Shown here piece by piece: positions 15,770-24,349 of a stretch of 64,000 nucleotides of DNA. Where the stretch lies: positions 248,001-312,000 of the forward strand of contig CADAOY010000004.1 in NCBI GenBank assembly GCA_902789665.1, in the 5' to 3' direction. The notes under the pieces are model-generated. The model had not been told where the DNA came from, searched no databases, and was given only the letters and a program-made list of their open reading frames with translations. This stretch comes from an uncultured Lachnospiraceae bacterium (GTDB taxonomy: Bacteria; Bacillota; Clostridia; Lachnospirales; Lachnospiraceae). A program made the translations under genes and the position numbers. How positions within the stretch are numbered: position 1 is the first letter of the stretch; every line of letters starts with the position of its first letter.

Positions 15770-15846
15770 TGCGTTGTCTAGTAAAGAGATGGTCCTCTGT
15801 ACTTTTAAGTAGCACGAACATCCGATGAAAGAAAAGGAGTAAAGAA
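15770..15846 (+). promoter_or_regulatory. rplS 5' leader, candidate L19 autoregulatory element
   Basis: The transcribed leader contains GATG...CATC arms around a small TACT/AGTA hairpin and ends in AAAAGGAG before the start codon. L19 leaders are a known Firmicute cis-regulatory RNA family. The position and compact fold fit, but I cannot run a covariance model, so the identification is tentative. Confidence 0.4.
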
Positions 15847-16194
15847 ATGAACGAAATTATTAAAGAGATTGAAGACGCACAGCTTAAGGCTGAAGTTCCT
15901 GCTTTCAATGTTGGTGATACTGTAAAGGTATACAACAGAATCGTTGAAGGTAAGAACACAAGAACACAGATTTTCGAAGGAACAGTTCTTAAGGTTCAGG
16001 GTGGTTCAAACCGCCAGACATTCACAGTTAGAAAGATTTCTAACGGTTGTGGTGTTGAGAAGACTTTCCCAATGCATTCACCTAACGTAGAGAAGGTTGA
16101 AGTAGTTAGACAGGGTAAGGTTAGAAGAGCTAAACTTACATACCTTAGAGACAGAGTTGGTAAGGCTGCCAAGGTTAAAGAGAAAATCAGATAA
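15847..16194 (+). CDS. rplS: 50S ribosomal protein L19
   Basis: A 115-aa ribosomal protein bL19, located at the 30S-50S interface. It carries the typical [20 protein letters not shown] in sequence and the C-terminal [21 protein letters not shown] good AAGGAG precedes the ATG. Own promoter and leader upstream, terminator downstream, so it is a single-gene unit. Confidence 0.98.
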   Translation: MNEIIKEIEDAQLKAEVPAFNVGDTVKVYNRIVEGKNTRTQIFEGTVLKVQGGSNRQTFTVRKISNGCGVEKTFPMHSPNVEKVEVVRQGKVRRAKLTYLRDRVGKAAKVKEKIR

Positions 16195-16220
16195 TTATAA
16201 TTTTAAAGAAAAAGAAATTG

Positions 16221-16254
16221 CTACCCAGTTAATTATTAATTGGGTAGTTTTTTT
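16221..16254 (+). terminator. Terminator after rplS
   Basis: A 13-bp stem with one G-T pair, CTACCCAGTTAAT with ATTAATTGGGTAG, followed by seven T. A strong rho-independent terminator. Confidence 0.92.
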
Positions 16255-16285
16255 ATGGCTTTTTGTGGGAATTAAAGGTATTTTA

Positions 16286-16294
16286 TGGTATAAT
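16286..16294 (+). promoter_or_regulatory. Extended -10 promoter for the lepB-rbgA unit
   Basis: TGGTATAAT, a perfect -10 box with the TGn extension, about 40 bases before the first signal peptidase gene and downstream of the rplS terminator. No good -35 is visible, which is usual for extended -10 promoters. Confidence 0.6.
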
Positions 16295-16335
16295 AATGTT
16301 GGTTTAATATGTAAAGAAATTAACAGGGAAAGATT

Positions 16336-16923
16336 ATGTTTCGCAAGAAGAAAAAAGGATTATCCTTTTATACAAAAGAAAAGAAGAAATCATCAGTTAA
16401 TATTAAGGAAATACTGATCTACATATATATAGTTGTGGCAGCGCTGTTATTTGCCTTTGTGACTGTTTTCCTTTTTGGATTCAGGTGCAAGGTTATAGGC
16501 TCTTCCATGGAGAAAACCATATATTCAGGTCAGAATGTACTGGTAAATGAGATGATATATCTGGTTTCATCACCAAAAAGCGGAGATGTGATAGCCTTTT
16601 ATCCAAATGGCAATAAGGAGCTGCATCCTTATGTGAAAAGAGTGGTGGGGGTACCGGGACAGACTCTTGAGGTGATTGGCGGAAAACTCTATGTGGATGG
16701 AGAGGTATATGAGGATTTCTCATATGATTTCATCGAATATGAGGGCCTTCTGGAGAATCCATATGAAGTGCAAAAGGACGAGTATTTTGTATTAGGGGAT
16801 AATGTAAATACTTCTGAAGACAGCAGATATGGTAACCTGGGGGCAATTAAAGAGGACTATATCATAGGACAGGTGTATTTTAAGTTTAGTGACGAAAATC
16901 ACAATATGGGGCTGGTGAAGTAA
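16336..16923 (+). CDS. lepB: Signal peptidase I (first copy)
   Basis: A 195-aa type I signal peptidase that removes signal peptides from exported proteins at the outer face of the membrane. A Lys-rich N-terminus is followed by one membrane helix (about 25-50). The Ser/Lys dyad is S57 in GSSMEKT and K101 in YVKRVVGVPG; the box E motif is VLGDNVNTSEDSR. AGGGAAAG precedes the ATG at 16336. The stop codon touches the rbgA start. A second, different signal peptidase follows rbgA. Confidence 0.93.
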   Translation: MFRKKKKGLSFYTKEKKKSSVNIKEILIYIYIVVAALLFAFVTVFLFGFRCKVIGSSMEKTIYSGQNVLVNEMIYLVSSPKSGDVIAFYPNGNKELHPYVKRVVGVPGQTLEVIGGKLYVDGEVYEDFSYDFIEYEGLLENPYEVQKDEYFVLGDNVNTSEDSRYGNLGAIKEDYIIGQVYFKFSDENHNMGLVK

Positions 16924-17781
16924 ATGGGTAATGAAGATAAAACAAGCATCAACTGGTATCCGGGTCACATGACCAAGGCCAGAAGGATGATGGAAGAAGA
17001 AATAAAGTTAATAGATGTGGTTATTGAACTGCTTGATGCAAGAGCGCCAATCGCCACAACAAATCCTGACATTGGCAAAATCGCCGCCAACAAACCCAGA
17101 GTGGTTATCTTAAACAAGTCTGACCTTGCAGATTATAAGGCAAACGTGGAATGGGTTAAGTATTATAAGACCCAGGGCGCACAGGCCATGATCTTGGATT
17201 CAAGAAGCAGGGAAGGACTTAAGAATGTTAAGACTTTAATAGAGGAAGCCACTAAGGAAAAAAGAGAAAGAGATAAGAAAAAAGGTATTATTGCAAGGCC
17301 GATTCGTGCCATGGTTGCAGGAATACCAAATGTTGGAAAATCTACTTTCATTAATGCATATTCCAAGAAGTCATCAGCGGCTACGGGTAATAAACCGGGC
17401 GTTACCAAGGGAAAACAGTGGATTAAACTTGGCAAGGATTTAGAACTACTTGATACGCCGGGGATACTCTGGCCTAAAATTGAGGACAGAACCATGGCTG
17501 AATATCTGGCTTATATTGGAACAATTAATGATAATGTCATTCCAATCACAGAGGTTGCCACGGACCTGATTATTTTCCTTTGTACTAATTATCAGGGGGC
17601 ACTGGAAGACAGATATAATATTGAGACTAATGATGATGCATATGAAGTATTAAAAGAAATCGGTGCCAAAACCGGTTGTATGAAAAAAGGCGGAGATGTG
17701 GATGCAGAAAAAGCGTCCAGGACTTTGCTCGATGATTTTAGAAATGGAAAACTAGGAAGGATTACATTGCAATGGCCTTAA
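16924..17781 (+). CDS. rbgA: Ribosome biogenesis GTPase RbgA (YlqF)
   Basis: A 285-aa circularly permuted GTPase needed for late 50S subunit assembly. The G motifs occur in permuted order: NKSD (64-67), then P-loop GIPNVGKS (133-140), then DTPG in ELLDTPGILWPK. It begins with the family signature INWYPGHMTKARR. The start directly abuts the lepB stop, and the end overlaps the second signal peptidase by 10 bp, so all three are probably one transcript. Confidence 0.97.
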   Translation: MGNEDKTSINWYPGHMTKARRMMEEEIKLIDVVIELLDARAPIATTNPDIGKIAANKPRVVILNKSDLADYKANVEWVKYYKTQGAQAMILDSRSREGLKNVKTLIEEATKEKRERDKKKGIIARPIRAMVAGIPNVGKSTFINAYSKKSSAATGNKPGVTKGKQWIKLGKDLELLDTPGILWPKIEDRTMAEYLAYIGTINDNVIPITEVATDLIIFLCTNYQGALEDRYNIETNDDAYEVLKEIGAKTGCMKKGGDVDAEKASRTLLDDFRNGKLGRITLQWP

Positions 17782-18404
17782 AAGACGAAGAAATTGATGA
17801 TATTAACATAGAAGAGGACGAAGATAAGGAGAAAGACAGAATCTCCGAGGATGTAAATAAGAGTATACTCAGGGATTTTGTGGAAATGAGTATATATCTT
17901 CTGGTTGTTCTGATCGGAGCCTATCTCTTCGTTACATTTGTGGCACAGCGTTCGGTAGTTGACGGAGACAGTATGTATCCGACTCTTCACGATAAGGATA
18001 ATCTTATATGTGAGAAAATCAGCTACAGATTCGGAGAGCCTGAAAGATTTGATATAGTGGTATTCCCTAATGAAGCCAGCCATTCGTATTTTATAAAAAG
18101 AGTAATAGGTCTTCCGGGTGAGACTGTTCAGATTAAAGATGGCGTAATCTACATTAATGGCGAAAGACTTGAAGAGAATTACGGATATGAAATTATCGTT
18201 GATGGTGGCAGGGCAAAAGAACCGGTCACATTGGGTGAAGGCGAGTATTTTGTCATGGGGGATAACAGAAATAATTCCACTGATTCAAGAAGTGAAATGG
18301 TTGGAAATGTTAAGAAGGAAGAACTGTTTGGCCGCATAATATACAGGGTTTATCCTTTTAACAAAATGGGCGGACTTAAATCTATTAATGAGAAGGCAGA
18401 ATAA
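17772..18404 (+). CDS. lepB: Signal peptidase I (second copy)
   Basis: A 210-aa type I signal peptidase with an acidic 30-residue cytosolic N-terminus and one membrane helix (about 37-58). Catalytic S67 is in VDGDSMYPTL and K109 in FIKRVIGLPGE; box E reads VMGDNRNNSTDSRS, closer to the family consensus than the first copy. Start lies within the end of rbgA, and the last base is shared with the rnhB start. The two copies are clearly divergent, so this is not a recent duplication. Confidence 0.95.
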   Translation: MALKDEEIDDINIEEDEDKEKDRISEDVNKSILRDFVEMSIYLLVVLIGAYLFVTFVAQRSVVDGDSMYPTLHDKDNLICEKISYRFGEPERFDIVVFPNEASHSYFIKRVIGLPGETVQIKDGVIYINGERLEENYGYEIIVDGGRAKEPVTLGEGEYFVMGDNRNNSTDSRSEMVGNVKKEELFGRIIYRVYPFNKMGGLKSINEKAE

Positions 18405-19162
18405 TGTTAAGCATACAGGAAGTAAAAAGTAAATATGAGGCGCTTGAGACTCCGGATGAATATAAGGCTTTTATTGCTGAGATAGAAGGAGACGACAGGA
18501 AGGGCGTTTTGGCATATAAGAATAAGGCTTTAAAGAAAATCGAAAGCTATGAAAAGGAAGTAAAAAGAACCGAAAATATGCTTACCTTTGAAAGACAATA
18601 TGCCGAATATGAATATATATGCGGTATAGATGAGGTTGGAAGAGGACCGCTGGCAGGGCCTGTAATGGCGGCAGCTGTTATACTTCCAAAGGATATGGAT
18701 ATTCTTTATCTCAATGATTCGAAGAAACTTACGGAAGCCATGAGAGAGAAATTATATGATGAGATTATGGCTAAGGCTGTGGCAGTTTCGGTGGGCGTAA
18801 GAGACCATAACAGAATTGATGAGATAAATATACTTAATGCTACATATGAGGCCATGCAGGATGCGATTAAGGGACTTAAGGTAAAACCGACGCTTCTTTT
18901 AAATGACGCGGTTACAATACCAAATGTGGACATTAAGCAGGTGCCTATTATTAAGGGCGATGCCAAGAGTGCAAGCATAGCTGCGGCAAGTATTATCGCC
19001 AAGGTTACAAGGGACAGGCTGATGGTAGAAATGGATAAAAAATACCCGGGCTATGGTTTTGCAGAGAATAAGGGATATGGAACAAAGGTACATACAGATG
19101 CACTTAAAACTGTGGGACCTTGTGAGATACACAGAAGAAGTTTTATAGGAAATTTCATTTAA
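18404..19162 (+). CDS. rnhB: Ribonuclease HII
   Basis: A 252-aa enzyme that cuts RNA in RNA-DNA hybrids and at single ribonucleotides in DNA. Metal-binding D76 and E77 lie in YICGIDEVGRGPLAGPV, with later acidic residues in LLLNDAVTI. The first 70 residues are the helical extension typical of Firmicute RNase HII. The start overlaps the signal peptidase stop by one base (TAATG). In Bacillus the same order rbgA-rnhB-ylqG-ylqH is found. Confidence 0.97.
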   Translation: MLSIQEVKSKYEALETPDEYKAFIAEIEGDDRKGVLAYKNKALKKIESYEKEVKRTENMLTFERQYAEYEYICGIDEVGRGPLAGPVMAAAVILPKDMDILYLNDSKKLTEAMREKLYDEIMAKAVAVSVGVRDHNRIDEINILNATYEAMQDAIKGLKVKPTLLLNDAVTIPNVDIKQVPIIKGDAKSASIAAASIIAKVTRDRLMVEMDKKYPGYGFAENKGYGTKVHTDALKTVGPCEIHRRSFIGNFI

Positions 19163-19171
19163 GAGGAATAT

Positions 19172-20947
19172 ATGTTAGTTTCTGATGTTGTTGCCAATTT
19201 AAACTTAAGCGGCATGAAGACTGTCAATAAGGCTGACGGTGACCAGAGCGCCAAAGCAGAGGGAAGTGCAAGGGTTGCCAATATGGCTAATGGCGAGACT
19301 TTTACCGGAGAGGTTGTCTCCAAAAATGGAGATACAGCTACCATTAGGCTTAATGGTGGTGGGGAGATTAATGCCCTTTTATCCAAGGATATGAATATCA
19401 TGGAGGGAAAAAATGTCACCTTCCAGGTGGTCAGCAACAATGGTGATGCGGTGGCAATCAGGACATTATTTAATAATAATTCCCAGGAACTTATTGCGAT
19501 GAATGCGCTTAAAGAAGCAGGCATAGAGGCTAATCCTAAGTCAATGCTTATGATGTCTGATCTTCTTAATAATAATATGCCGATTGATAAGGGCTCACTT
19601 AGCGCAATGTATTCAAAGATTCTTTCAAATCCTAATATTGACCAGAGTAATATGGTTAATCTGGCAGGCCGTGGTTTTGAATTAAATGCTGATAATCTTG
19701 GTAAATTAAATGCTCTTGTTAACTTTGAAGAGAGAGTATCAAGCACGGTTTCTTCATTAATTGATGATATCCCAAAAGAGATGACAAATATGCTTGAATC
19801 GGGCGATGTTAAGGGCGCTGTTAAGTTATTTACGGATATAAGTAATGCCATAAATGGTACTTTGGGAGAAGCAGGCGCTGAAGGAAAGGCTGTTGATCAG
19901 GCTGTAGCTGATTCTGCCTCAGAGACTGCCAAGGTTATTATTTCAGATGCAGGAGAAAATGTGGTTCAAACCACGAATCCTGATGTTAAAAATGTAATAA
20001 CTGAAGAGCCTTTTATGGAGATACCGGCTAAGGGTGAAGCAGTAAATGCAGGCTCAGAGAAAGTATTGGCTGAAGGTGATCTGGCTACACTTAAAGGAGC
20101 AGACGAAGGACAGCTGGCGGGCACAATTAAAGCAGAGGATGCCGTAACACTTTCAAATATTCTTAAAGAAATAAATCCTAATATAAATGTGAGCGCTGAG
20201 AATATATTAAACGGCAATATAGACAATGCAAAACTTATGTCAGACATTGCCAAAGCTTTTGGAGACAATCCGGAGGCCGCATCACATATGAAGAGCCTTA
20301 TGGATAATGATGCATTTAATGGCATTATGAAGAATGAACTTAAGGAAATGTGGCTCTTAAATCCTGAGAAAATGGCGAAAGACGGAGATATATCTGAGTA
20401 TTATACAAAACTTAATAATCAGATTCATGCTGTGGCTCAGTCAATGTCAGAGACACTTTCGTCTTCGGGAAATCTTTCACAGGCTCTTAATAATTTAAGT
20501 CAGAATCTGGAATTTTTAAATGACTTAAATCAGTTTGTAGCCTATGTTCAGCTTCCTCTTAATATGGAAGGAGAGGCTGCATCCGGCGATTTATATGTAT
20601 TTGCCAATAAGAAGAATCTGGCTGAAAAAGAAGATAATCTTACAGCGCTTCTTCATCTTAATATGGAATATCTGGGACCGCTTGATGTATATGTTAAACT
20701 TAGCGCTGATACGCATATATCCACGAATTTTACAGTGGCAAGTGATGAGGTTTTAGATCTTTTGGAAGCACATATGGATATGCTTACAGCGAGGCTTAAG
20801 GATAAGGGATACAGCCTTGAGAATCAGTTTAATGTATCCGATGAAACAACAGATATTAATTCAGGTTTTAGTAAGTTACTTGAAGATAAAAATGGTGAGA
20901 AACCAAAAGATATAATTTCGTATAATGGTTTTGATGTCAGGGCATAA
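19172..20947 (+). CDS. YlqG-like protein with FliK-type C-terminal domain
   Basis: A 591-aa protein in the ylqG position. The N-terminal 100 residues form a small beta-rich domain (GETFTGEVVSKNGDTATIRL), the middle is long, polar and low in aromatic residues, and the C-terminal 100 residues resemble the hook-length-control (Flg_hook) domain: LNMEYLGPLDVYVKLS then VLDLLEAHMDMLTARLKDKG. The fliK product at 40170 has the matching pattern LHPESLGTLLINVTS. A role with a type III export gate is inferred, helped by the FlhB-like gene 2 bp downstream. It contains palindrome copy 4. AGAGGA precedes the ATG. Confidence 0.75.
   Translation: MLVSDVVANLNLSGMKTVNKADGDQSAKAEGSARVANMANGETFTGEVVSKNGDTATIRLNGGGEINALLSKDMNIMEGKNVTFQVVSNNGDAVAIRTLFNNNSQELIAMNALKEAGIEANPKSMLMMSDLLNNNMPIDKGSLSAMYSKILSNPNIDQSNMVNLAGRGFELNADNLGKLNALVNFEERVSSTVSSLIDDIPKEMTNMLESGDVKGAVKLFTDISNAINGTLGEAGAEGKAVDQAVADSASETAKVIISDAGENVVQTTNPDVKNVITEEPFMEIPAKGEAVNAGSEKVLAEGDLATLKGADEGQLAGTIKAEDAVTLSNILKEINPNINVSAENILNGNIDNAKLMSDIAKAFGDNPEAASHMKSLMDNDAFNGIMKNELKEMWLLNPEKMAKDGDISEYYTKLNNQIHAVAQSMSETLSSSGNLSQALNNLSQNLEFLNDLNQFVAYVQLPLNMEGEAASGDLYVFANKKNLAEKEDNLTALLHLNMEYLGPLDVYVKLSADTHISTNFTVASDEVLDLLEAHMDMLTARLKDKGYSLENQFNVSDETTDINSGFSKLLEDKNGEKPKDIISYNGFDVRA
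19961..19974. repeat. 14-bp palindrome GTGGTTCAAACCAC, copy 4
   Basis: One central change relative to the other copies; arms intact. Read as VVQTT in the polar middle of the YlqG-like protein. It is preceded by GAAAAT, as copy 1 is. Confidence 0.7.
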
Positions 20948-20949
20948 GT

Positions 20950-21249
20950 ATGGAGAAAAAGAAAAATCCAATTAAACAGGCCATAGCGCTGGAATATAAT
21001 CCTAATGAAGATGAAGCACCTAGAGTCATAGCTTCCGGTAAGGGAGCCCTGGCGGACAGAATCATCGACAAGGCAAAGGAGAATAAAGTTCCGGTTCATA
21101 AGGATGATAAGTTGGCAGATACTCTTTCGAGACTGGAGATAGGTCAGGTAATTCCGCCTGAGTTATATGAGGTAGTGGCAGAGATTCTGGTATTTGTTAA
21201 TGCCATGGACAAAATCAAAGCCAAGGAATCAGGACAGAAGTTATTATAG
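20950..21249 (+). CDS. ylqH: YlqH: FlhB cytoplasmic-domain homologue
   Basis: A 99-aa soluble protein that aligns with the end of FlhB encoded at 52248: ALEYNPNEDEAPRVIASGKG against ALKYDPDKYDAPYVVAKGAD, and IGQVIPPELYEVVAEILVFV against LEEVIPPELYKAVADIIAYV. It starts just after where FlhB has its self-cleaving NPTH site, and it has neither that motif nor the membrane helices. It thus resembles the free C-terminal cleavage fragment of FlhB. Paired with the FliK-like gene upstream. Its function is not settled in any organism I know of. Confidence 0.88.
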   Translation: MEKKKNPIKQAIALEYNPNEDEAPRVIASGKGALADRIIDKAKENKVPVHKDDKLADTLSRLEIGQVIPPELYEVVAEILVFVNAMDKIKAKESGQKLL

Positions 21250-21260
21250 AAAGGCTTTAC

Positions 21261-21602
21261 TTGGAAAATAAAAGAGAATTAGGTTCTTTCATGGAAGACA
21301 GAGCGGCTCTTTATCTTGAGGACAGGGGAGTTAAGATAATAGAGCGTAATTACAGATTCCATAGAAATGAGATAGATATAATTGGTTATGACGGCGAATA
21401 TTATATATTTGCCGAAGTTAAATACCGTTCGGGATTAGGCAGTGGAATGCCGGAAGAAGCGGTAGATTATAAAAAACAGATGATAATTCGTAAAGTGGCA
21501 CTTGCATTTTTAGTAAGTCACAAATTAAGCGAATATACCCCTGTAAGATTTGATGTAATTGCAATAGACAAGGAGATCAGATGGTATAAAAATGCCTTCT
21601 AG
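21261..21602 (+). CDS. YraN-family putative endonuclease (UPF0102)
   Basis: A 113-aa protein with a restriction-endonuclease-like fold: GSFMEDRAALYLEDRG, then the ERNYRFHRNEIDIIGYD and FAEVKYRS segments, which carry the D...ExK metal-binding pattern. Biological role not established; it is often next to rnhB in many phyla. The likely start is TTG at 21261 with GAAAGG six bases upstream; the first internal ATG (21291) has no ribosome site and would remove a conserved helix. Confidence 0.92.
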   Translation: MENKRELGSFMEDRAALYLEDRGVKIIERNYRFHRNEIDIIGYDGEYYIFAEVKYRSGLGSGMPEEAVDYKKQMIIRKVALAFLVSHKLSEYTPVRFDVIAIDKEIRWYKNAF

Positions 21603-21611
21603 ATAGTTGTA

Positions 21612-23024
21612 ATGGAAGATAAAAAGATTAAAAAAATAAATAAATCCGAGATAGCAATCCTGTGTATTTATATAGGTTTATTCATTATAATTGGCATGAC
21701 GCTTCTTATATATCAGCCACCGACTGCAGTTGGTAATCTTACCAATCCGCCGGATGAATTCTCAAGATTCATGGTTCCAAGATTTATATTTGAAAGAGGA
21801 ATACTGCCTACAGCAAATGATGTGGAAGTACGTATTCCGGGATATGGAAATTCATATGCATTATTCCCGGTGGTAGCCTATGTATTTCAGGCTATTGGAA
21901 TGAGGATATTAAGCATATTTAATGATGATGCTGATAAACTCATTTATTATGCAAGAGCAGTAAACTTGGTAATGGGAGTTATTACCCAGACAGCGATATA
22001 TCTTTTAAGCAGGGAATTATTTAAAAAAAGAGCATTCAGATGGTTTTTCTGCTTCTTTATAATGTTCCTGCCTCAGCATCTGTTTATTTTTACATATGTA
22101 AATACGGATGCGATGTCGTCAATGGCGTGCTCGATTATATCCCTGGCTTTGGTATATATATATAAGAAGAAAATCAATCTGAAATTTTCAGTGCTTCTGT
22201 CACTTGGATGCGCATTATGTATATTGTCATATTACAGCGCCTACGGATATGTGCTGATGGCTGTGCTTCTTTGTATTATATATTTCATACAGAGTAAGGA
22301 TGGCAAAATCACCTACGACTATAAGAATGCACTTAAATGGGCAGTGATAATAAGTTCCATGGTGGTGATTTTGTCAGCGTGGTTCTTTATAAGAAATGCA
22401 AAACTTTACGGTGGTGATTTCTTAGGACTTGAGATCAGCAGATTAATGAGAATAGAATATGGCGCTCCAGAAGTAAATCCGGAACTTCATCCTTCGTTTA
22501 AGGAGATGGGATATTCCTATCCGAAGTTTTTTTGGATGATAGCCACAAATCATTTCCTTTTAAAGATGATTAAGAGTTATATATGCTGCTATGGCTCAAT
22601 GATAATAGAAGCAGATCCATTTACATACGGATTTTACCTGGTGACTTATTTTGTTGGACTGGTCGGATATGTCGCAAGGAGCATAAGTAAAATAAAGAAT
22701 AAAGAGTCCGGTTTAAAGAAGATTCTGATTAATGCAGTGCTTATACTGGGTTCATTTATACCTGTATTCTTAATTACGTATTATGCTTATTCATCAGATT
22801 ATCAGTGGCAGGGCAGATATATTTTATCAGCAGTAATTCCACTTTCATTCTTTGTAACAAGAGGAATATGTTTCCTTTTAAATAAGACAAAGATGAAAGA
22901 GAAATATATTAATATAATTATGGGAATTATGTGCGCCACATGCGTAATATGTGAAATTATTGTGGTATATGTAATGTCTTTATACAGATTTCTTGAACCG
23001 GGTGCTTTCTATTATCTGGTTTGA
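21612..23024 (+). CDS. Polytopic GT-C/DUF2142-like membrane protein
   Basis: A 470-aa protein with about ten or eleven membrane helices. The first external loop contains NPPDEFSRF, which resembles the acidic first-loop motif of GT-C glycosyltransferases and the PPDE motif of DUF2142 proteins. Such proteins usually transfer sugars from lipid-linked donors to envelope polymers. No glycan cluster is nearby, so substrate is unknown. The stop of yraN is 10 bp upstream; the ribosome site is weak. It is AT-rich with many ATA codons compared with its neighbours, suggesting low expression or later acquisition. Confidence 0.65.
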   Translation: MEDKKIKKINKSEIAILCIYIGLFIIIGMTLLIYQPPTAVGNLTNPPDEFSRFMVPRFIFERGILPTANDVEVRIPGYGNSYALFPVVAYVFQAIGMRILSIFNDDADKLIYYARAVNLVMGVITQTAIYLLSRELFKKRAFRWFFCFFIMFLPQHLFIFTYVNTDAMSSMACSIISLALVYIYKKKINLKFSVLLSLGCALCILSYYSAYGYVLMAVLLCIIYFIQSKDGKITYDYKNALKWAVIISSMVVILSAWFFIRNAKLYGGDFLGLEISRLMRIEYGAPEVNPELHPSFKEMGYSYPKFFWMIATNHFLLKMIKSYICCYGSMIIEADPFTYGFYLVTYFVGLVGYVARSISKIKNKESGLKKILINAVLILGSFIPVFLITYYAYSSDYQWQGRYILSAVIPLSFFVTRGICFLLNKTKMKEKYINIIMGIMCATCVICEIIVVYVMSLYRFLEPGAFYYLV

Positions 23025-23094
23025 CTTTTAGAATAATATATGTTAGAAAAATAAAGTACGCCTAAAGGCGATTACAATAATAAGGAGTAAATCG

Positions 23095-24318
23095 ATGACT
23101 ATTTTTGATGAACTTAAAGCAAGAGGACTACTTGCACAGCTTACAGATGAAGAAGAAATTAAAGAATTAATTAATAATGGAAAAGCAACATTTTATATTG
23201 GTTTTGACCCGACTGCAGACAGCCTTCATGTAGGTCACTTCATGGCTCTTTGCCTTATGAAGAGATTACAGATGGCAGGTAATAAGCCTATCGCGCTTAT
23301 TGGTGGTGGTACAGGTATGATTGGTGACCCATCAGGTAAGAGCGATATGAGAAAGATGCTTACAAAAGAAGATATTGATCATAACTGCGCATGCTTTAAA
23401 AAGCAGATGAGCAAGTTCATTGATTTTTCGGAAGGTAAGGCATTAATGGTTAATAATGCAGACTGGATTCTTGATATGAATTATATCGAGGTATTGAGAG
23501 AAGTTGGTCCTCATTTCTCAGTTAATAACATGCTTAGAGCAGAGTGCTACAAGCAGAGAATGGAAAAAGGTCTTTCATTCCTTGAATTTAACTACATGAT
23601 CCTTCAGAGTTATGACTTCTACAAACTCTTCCAGGATTACGGCTGCAATATGCAGTTCGGTGGTGATGACCAGTGGTCAAATATGCTTGGTGGTACTGAA
23701 CTTATCAGAAGAAAACTTGGTAAGGACGCATATGCCATGACTATTACACTTCTTCTTAACTCAGAGGGCAAGAAGATGGGTAAGACAGAGAAGGGTGCTG
23801 TATGGCTTGATCCTGAGAAGACATCACCATACGAGTTCTACCAGTACTGGAGAAATGTAGGTGATGCTGATGTTCTTAAGTGCATCAGAATGCTGACATT
23901 CCTTCCACTTGAACAGATTGATGAGATGGATAAGTGGGAAGGCGCTGAACTTAATAAGGCTAAAGAAATCCTTGCATTTGAACTTACCAAATTAGTTCAT
24001 GGTGAGGAAGAAGCAAAGAAAGCAGAAGATGCTTCAAAGGCGCTTTTTGCAGGTGGGGCAGATTCAGCAAATATTCCTGCAACAAAGGTAGAGGATGAAG
24101 ATTTCAGAGATGGCAAGGCTGACCTTATTGCTCTTTTGGTAAGAGGTAAAATGGTTCCTACCAGATCAGAGGGAAGAAGAGCCATTGAGCAGGGCGGTGT
24201 TACTGTTAATGATGAGAAAGTAACAGACGTTAAGAAGGCATATACAAAGGAAGAAATCGGAGCCGGTGAGTTCATAGTTCGTAAGGGTAAGAAGAATTAT
24301 ATGAAGTTTATCGTTTAA
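23095..24318 (+). CDS. tyrS: Tyrosyl-tRNA synthetase
   Basis: A 407-aa class I aminoacyl-tRNA synthetase. The HIGH motif appears as HVGH (45-48), the KMSKS motif as KMGKT (227-231), and the C-terminal S4-type RNA-binding domain spans roughly 340-407 ([20 protein letters not shown]). AAGGAG precedes the ATG. The 70-bp upstream gap holds only a small CGCC/GGCG hairpin and no room for a T-box, so tRNA-sensing control is not visible. Length is normal for the TyrRS type with the KMGKT variant. Confidence 0.97.
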   Translation: MTIFDELKARGLLAQLTDEEEIKELINNGKATFYIGFDPTADSLHVGHFMALCLMKRLQMAGNKPIALIGGGTGMIGDPSGKSDMRKMLTKEDIDHNCACFKKQMSKFIDFSEGKALMVNNADWILDMNYIEVLREVGPHFSVNNMLRAECYKQRMEKGLSFLEFNYMILQSYDFYKLFQDYGCNMQFGGDDQWSNMLGGTELIRRKLGKDAYAMTITLLLNSEGKKMGKTEKGAVWLDPEKTSPYEFYQYWRNVGDADVLKCIRMLTFLPLEQIDEMDKWEGAELNKAKEILAFELTKLVHGEEEAKKAEDASKALFAGGADSANIPATKVEDEDFRDGKADLIALLVRGKMVPTRSEGRRAIEQGGVTVNDEKVTDVKKAYTKEEIGAGEFIVRKGKKNYMKFIV

Positions 24319-24349
24319 TAAAAAATTTTGTGTGATTAAGGAGGAAGAG

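Noticed and set aside
23025..23094. T-box leader before tyrS
   Set aside because: Only 70 bases are available, and neither the T-box core sequence nor a terminator hairpin is present.
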